Assembly: GCA_033722075.1 (NCBI GenBank)
Contig: JAWVZU010000046.1
Span: 1-17,774, forward strand
DNA length: 17,774 nt
Direction of reading: 5' to 3'
Source: JAWVZU01 sp033722075
GTDB lineage: Bacteria > Pseudomonadota > Gammaproteobacteria > Xanthomonadales > SZUA-38
Part shown: piece by piece, positions 15,260-17,774 of the stretch
Layout: every line of letters starts with the position of its first letter
Numbering within the stretch: position 1 is the first letter of the stretch
Position numbers and translations under genes: made by a program
Notes under the pieces: model-generated
What the model was told of the DNA's origin: nothing
The model's database searches: none
The model's input: the letters and a program-made list of their open reading frames with translations, nothing else

Positions 15260-15310
15260 CGGGCTGAGCGCCCGTAGGCTCAAGTCCCTTTGGGCTTGCC
15301 CTTCAGTATA
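15260..15310 (-). promoter_or_regulatory. Promoter -10 and structured leader of the Sel1-like gene
   Basis: On the minus strand TATACT (complement of 15305-15310) is a good sigma70 -10, giving a start near 15298 and a leader of about 80 nt. The -35 is weak. The leader holds two mutually exclusive 5-bp hairpins: TGAGC with GCTCA (15278-15282 and 15265-15269) or CGGGC with GCCCG (15270-15274 and 15260-15264). Pairing of one uses the loop of the other. Confidence 0.4.
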
Positions 15311-15401
15311 CCCCAAGGATTCCAAGCACGAAATGCAACATTGCAACGCTTCCTTGCGTCGGGTGGTCCAAGGGAGTAGCTGAAACCGGAAGGAGACCGC
15401 C

Positions 15402-15881
15402 ATGAACCGCGCGCTGATGCTTTTGCTCGCCCTGCTGACGAGTTGGCTGGTCGGTTGCGCCAGTGAGCCCATTGAATCGCCCCGGGCCGGAGAGCGGTAC
15501 GCAATCATCGAGACCAGTGCCTCTCGCAAGGCCGACGGGATTTTCCCCGTCCTGATCACCGCTATCGACGACCGGCGCTACAACACCGCTCCGGACGACC
15601 TGCGCCGGGCCGAGGCAGGTTTTCCCTACGGACGCACCCATTTCACGGTCGCCCCGGGCACCCATCGCATCAAGGCCCTGGCGGTAGTCGATCGCCGCTA
15701 CGTACCGGGTGTGAGCCGAGACGTCTCCTATGGCGGCGACGATGTGCTGGAGGAGAATTTCCAGTCGGGTGTGCGCTATTTCGTGGGACTGAAGGCCGAC
15801 AGTCCGCGCCGGGCCGACTGGCAGCTGGTGATCTGGAAAAAGGAAGAGATCGAGGCAGGCACGCTGGACCTCGGTGACTAG
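15402..15881 (+). CDS. Small lipoprotein of unknown function
   Basis: This 159-aa protein has a lipoprotein signal peptide: MNR, a hydrophobic core, and the lipobox LVGC with the modified cysteine at residue 19. The next residues are Ala-Ser, not Asp, so Lol sorting to the outer membrane is expected. The mature part is a beta-rich domain with DDRRYN, FPYGRTHFTVAPGTHRIKAL and GVRYFVGLKAD. The PGxHxI/V strand is reminiscent of PEGA-like or DUF2846-type envelope domains, which I cannot confirm. GGAAGGAG lies 6 nt before the ATG. It is divergent from the Sel1-like gene and followed by a 383-bp gap before the NtrX gene. Confidence 0.87.
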   Translation: MNRALMLLLALLTSWLVGCASEPIESPRAGERYAIIETSASRKADGIFPVLITAIDDRRYNTAPDDLRRAEAGFPYGRTHFTVAPGTHRIKALAVVDRRYVPGVSRDVSYGGDDVLEENFQSGVRYFVGLKADSPRRADWQLVIWKKEEIEAGTLDLGD

Positions 15882-16030
15882 CCTGAATGTTGCATGAGTC
15901 GGCGCAAAGCCGACAGTGCGCAAACTGCATCCCCTGGACCCCCTACCTATTTGCTTTGCAACCCCTTGATTTGATGAAACCTTCAAGTCACAGGCGCGCG
16001 TCATTCGCGCAATATTCGTGCTAGCTCCGG
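15882..16030. other. Gap after the lipoprotein gene: short hairpins, no gene
   Basis: This is the first part of the 383-bp gap before the NtrX gene. GTCGGC-GCAAA-GCCGAC (15898-15914) is a 6-bp hairpin 16 nt past the lipoprotein stop, and GCGCG-TCATT-CGCGC lies near 16003-16018. Neither is followed by a T-run, so any termination would be Rho-dependent or weak. I see no coding potential with a ribosome site. Confidence 0.4.
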
Positions 16031-16184
16031 TTCATCAAAAAAGCGGGAACCATGAAACCCCTGAAATACATGAAAGGAGGCGAAAATAGGTGTCGATTGT
16101 GACGCCCTGGGCCGGGTGAGTCGGGGTGGACTGTGCTTGTTTCATGCTTTTCATGACTTTCATGGTTTTTGCTCTTGCCTTGAA
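16031..16184. repeat. Imperfect inverted repeat with ~9-nt periodic CATGAAA units
   Basis: The left arm (16031-16077) and right arm (16139-16184) are inverted copies, matching at about 32 of 46 positions, with a perfect AACCATGAAA core (16048-16057 against 16160-16169). Each arm contains three CATGAAA-like units spaced about 9 nt: CATGAAA, CTGAAA, CATGAAA on the left, and TTTCATG three times on the right. The 61-nt centre is GC-rich. Translated, the right arm gives an N-H-E-S-H-E-K-H-E run, which I recall as a frequent spurious-ORF signature of dispersed intergenic repeats in environmental bacteria. It sits between the lipoprotein gene and the NtrX promoter. Confidence 0.75.
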
Positions 16185-16197
16185 GCGCGAATAGGCG

Positions 16198-16242
16198 AGG
16201 CCTTTGGAAAGTTGAGAAAGGCCTTATAATCGGGCCTTTCTC
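16198..16242 (+). promoter_or_regulatory. NtrX-gene promoter with TATAAT between overlapping inverted repeats
   Basis: A perfect -10, TATAAT, is at 16225-16230. It lies in the 9-nt centre of a perfect 10-bp inverted repeat, GAGAAAGGCC (16214-16223) and GGCCTTTCTC (16233-16242). A second dyad, AGGCCTTT (16198-16205) with AAAGGCCT (16217-16224), overlaps the first and covers the -35/spacer. The best -35 is weak (TTTGGA, 16203-16208, 16-nt spacer). The start would be near 16237, about 28 nt before the ATG. Three GGCCTT blocks in 40 bp look like operator half-sites, possibly for self-regulation. Confidence 0.6.
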
Positions 16243-16264
16243 CAGCAAGGCCGAGCGGCAGCTG

Positions 16265-17638
16265 ATGTCCAGCCCCCACATCCTGGTCGTCGACGACGAG
16301 CCCGACATCCGTGAACTGGTCGAGGAGATACTCGAAGACGAGGGCTACCAGGTTTCCACCGCGGAAAACGCGGAAGCGGCACGCGAAGCACGGCGTGCGG
16401 CGCGCCTGGACCTGGCGCTGCTGGACATCTGGATGCCCGATCTGGATGGCATTTCCCTGCTGCGGGAATGGGCCGGCGCCGGCGAGCTGCCTTTCCCGGT
16501 GATCATGATGTCCGGCCACGGGTCGGTGGAGACCGCGGTCGAGGCAACCAAGCTCGGGGCCTACGATTTCGTCGAAAAGCCGATTGCCCTGTCGAAGCTC
16601 CTGCTCACGGTGGAGCGGGCTCTGGAGGCGGGTCAGCTCAAGCGCGAGAACGAGGGGCTCAAGCAGCAGCTGCCCTCCCCGGTCGAACCGGTGGGCGTCA
16701 GCCAGTCCATGCGCGCGCTCCGCGACCAGATCAAGCGGCTGGCCCGCCACGATACGGGCGTGCTGCTGGTTGGCGAGCGCGGGGTCGGCAAGGCGACGGT
16801 CGCCCGCTACCTGCATGACATCAGCCAGCGCAGCGACGGTCCCTTCGTGGAGCTGAACGTTGGTTCCATTCCTCCCGAGAACGTCCTGGTGGAGCTGTTC
16901 GGGAGCGAGGATGGTGAGCAGATCCACTACGGCCGATTCGAACAGGCGGCCGGCGGGACGCTTTTCCTGGACGAAGTGGCCGACATGGATCGGGATACGC
17001 AGGCGCGGGTATCGAGTGCGCTGGAGTCCCGGTCGCTGATGCGGATCGACGGCCGGGAGCCGGTCGAGATCGACGTTCGCATCATTGCCGCGACCTGCCG
17101 CGATCTCGAGGAAGAAGTGTCCGAGGGCCGCTTCCGGGAAGAGCTTTACTACCAGCTCAACGTGGTCCCGCTGTCCGTTCCCCCGCTTCGCGACCGACCG
17201 GAGGACGTGCCGGAACTGCTCGCCTTCTACACCGATTTCTTCCCGGATACGGAGAACCTCCCCTATCGTCACTTTTCCGTGGCCGCGCAGAACCGGCTGC
17301 GCAACTACGCCTGGCCAGGCAACGTGCGAGAACTCAAGAACCTGGTTCAACGGCTCCTGATCCTGGGTACCGGCGAGGTGGAATTGGACGAGGTCGAGAA
17401 GGCGCTGGGACACCTCAAGCCCACCGGCCAGGGTGATCCGCTCCTGACCGGCATCGATCCTAACCTGCCGTTGCGTGAAGCACGCGAGGAATTCGAGCGG
17501 GCCTACCTGGTCCGCCTGCTCAAGGAGGTCGGCGGCAGCGTCGGCAAGCTGGCCAAGCGGGCCGGCATGGAGCGCACGCATCTGTATCGAAAGCTGCGGG
17601 CCCTGGACATCGACCCCAAGAAGGTAGCCGGGAGCTAG
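16265..17638 (+). CDS. ntrX: NtrX-family response regulator with degenerate AAA+ domain
   Basis: This 457-aa regulator has three domains. The receiver (residues 1-120) has Asp10/Asp11, phospho-acceptor Asp54 in LLDIWMPD, Ser83 and Lys105. The AAA+ domain (about 143-370) has Walker A GERGVGK (170-176) and Walker B LFLDE (233-237). The Fis-type helix-turn-helix is at the C-terminus (about 405-450, ERTHLYRKLRAL). The sigma54-contacting GAFTGA loop is missing: ELFGSEDG at 210-217 runs almost directly into GRFEQAAGG at 223. The second arginine finger is Gln297 (LYYQL, normally LYYRL). It therefore probably does not activate sigma54 and may act as a repressor or with sigma70, as known for Rhodobacter NtrC lacking GAFTGA. 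No NtrY-type sensor kinase lies upstream. trkA follows without a gap. Confidence 0.9.
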   Translation: MSSPHILVVDDEPDIRELVEEILEDEGYQVSTAENAEAAREARRAARLDLALLDIWMPDLDGISLLREWAGAGELPFPVIMMSGHGSVETAVEATKLGAYDFVEKPIALSKLLLTVERALEAGQLKRENEGLKQQLPSPVEPVGVSQSMRALRDQIKRLARHDTGVLLVGERGVGKATVARYLHDISQRSDGPFVELNVGSIPPENVLVELFGSEDGEQIHYGRFEQAAGGTLFLDEVADMDRDTQARVSSALESRSLMRIDGREPVEIDVRIIAATCRDLEEEVSEGRFREELYYQLNVVPLSVPPLRDRPEDVPELLAFYTDFFPDTENLPYRHFSVAAQNRLRNYAWPGNVRELKNLVQRLLILGTGEVELDEVEKALGHLKPTGQGDPLLTGIDPNLPLREAREEFERAYLVRLLKEVGGSVGKLAKRAGMERTHLYRKLRALDIDPKKVAGS

Positions 17639-17774
17639 ATGAAGATCATCATCCTCGGTGCCGGACAGGTCGGTTCGTCGGTCGCGAGCCGGCTGTCGCG
17701 GGAAGAAAACGACATCACCGTGGTGGACGTTGATCCAGGCAAGCTGCGCGAGTTGCAGGACAAGCTGGACATCC
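17639..17774 (+). CDS. trkA: Trk potassium uptake regulatory subunit, N-terminal part (runs off right edge)
   Basis: Only 45 codons are visible. MKIIILGAGQVGSSVASRL is the dinucleotide-binding GxGxxG Rossmann start of TrkA/RCK proteins, followed by DITVVDVDPGKLRELQDKLD, where the acidic residue ending strand beta-2 selects NAD(H). TrkA is the cytosolic gating subunit of the TrkH/TrkG potassium channel. The ATG directly abuts the NtrX stop (TAGATG), with GGGAG (17630-17634) as ribosome site inside the NtrX gene, so the two are co-transcribed. An ntrX-trkA order is common in this branch of gammaproteobacteria. Confidence 0.95.
   Translation, partial: MKIIILGAGQVGSSVASRLSREENDITVVDVDPGKLRELQDKLDI

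Noticed and set aside
15245..15300. Resemblance of the Sel1-gene leader to a c-di-GMP-I riboswitch (GGGCAA ... GGGAC ... AGCC)
   Set aside because: The second half of the aptamer (GGTAGCGGGG-like strand and P1 closure) and the GAAA tetraloop stem are missing.
15303..16004. 233-codon minus-strand frame opposite the lipoprotein gene
   Set aside because: The lipoprotein on the plus strand has a ribosome site and lipobox; this frame is a shadow.
16021..16308. 95-codon minus-strand frame containing N-H-E-S-H-E-K-H-E
   Set aside because: This is translation through the palindromic CATGAAA repeat and the NtrX promoter, not a gene.
16160..17581. 473-codon minus-strand frame opposite the NtrX gene
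   Set aside because: Antisense shadow of the regulator; no recognisable motif and no ribosome site.

Overview
The window is about 17.8 kb of high-GC, gene-dense chromosomal DNA from a gammaproteobacterium. Several features suggest the Lysobacterales/Xanthomonadales-Chromatiales side of the class. The dprA-smg-topA-tsaC cluster, hemF and trkA belong to one widely conserved gammaproteobacterial neighbourhood. TopA has the Xanthomonas-type N-terminus and a tail of GRYGP repeats instead of zinc fingers, and an NtrX-family regulator sits directly before trkA. These placements come from recalled family knowledge and no search was run. I see no insertion sequence, prophage, CRISPR array, tRNA or rRNA.

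Left part (1-6406). A patatin-like phospholipase runs off the left edge on the minus strand, with a tiny membrane-protein ORF just upstream. Next come a secreted TPR plus DUF1579-like protein (-), a glutathione S-transferase-like protein (+), and a minus-strand group made of a 698-aa membrane protein of unknown function, a bacterial SUI1/eIF1-like protein (YciH) and a short-chain dehydrogenase.

Middle (6407-8685). This holds a 44-codon basic small ORF with a good intrinsic terminator, a P-II nitrogen regulator on the opposite strand, a 400-bp intergenic region with several strong and partly exclusive hairpins (candidate structured RNA), and hemF (coproporphyrinogen III oxidase). A long imperfect inverted repeat lies in the convergent hemF/tsaC gap.

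Right part (8686-17774). A minus-strand run reads Sel1-like protein, rluE, methyltransferase, dprA, smg, topA, tsaC: rRNA and tRNA modification, DNA processing and DNA topology. dprA/smg overlap by 1 nt and topA/tsaC are 10 nt apart, while the larger gaps of about 90 nt leave room for internal promoters. Divergent from it on the plus strand are a small lipoprotein, a second palindromic repeat, an NtrX-family response regulator whose AAA+ domain has lost the sigma54-contacting GAFTGA motif, and the start of trkA (potassium uptake), which follows with no gap.

The items most worth a second look are the P-II/hemF intergenic structure, the degenerate NtrX with a palindrome-embedded promoter, the 698-aa protein carrying a GspF-like segment, and the two related palindromic repeats bracketing the dprA-tsaC block.
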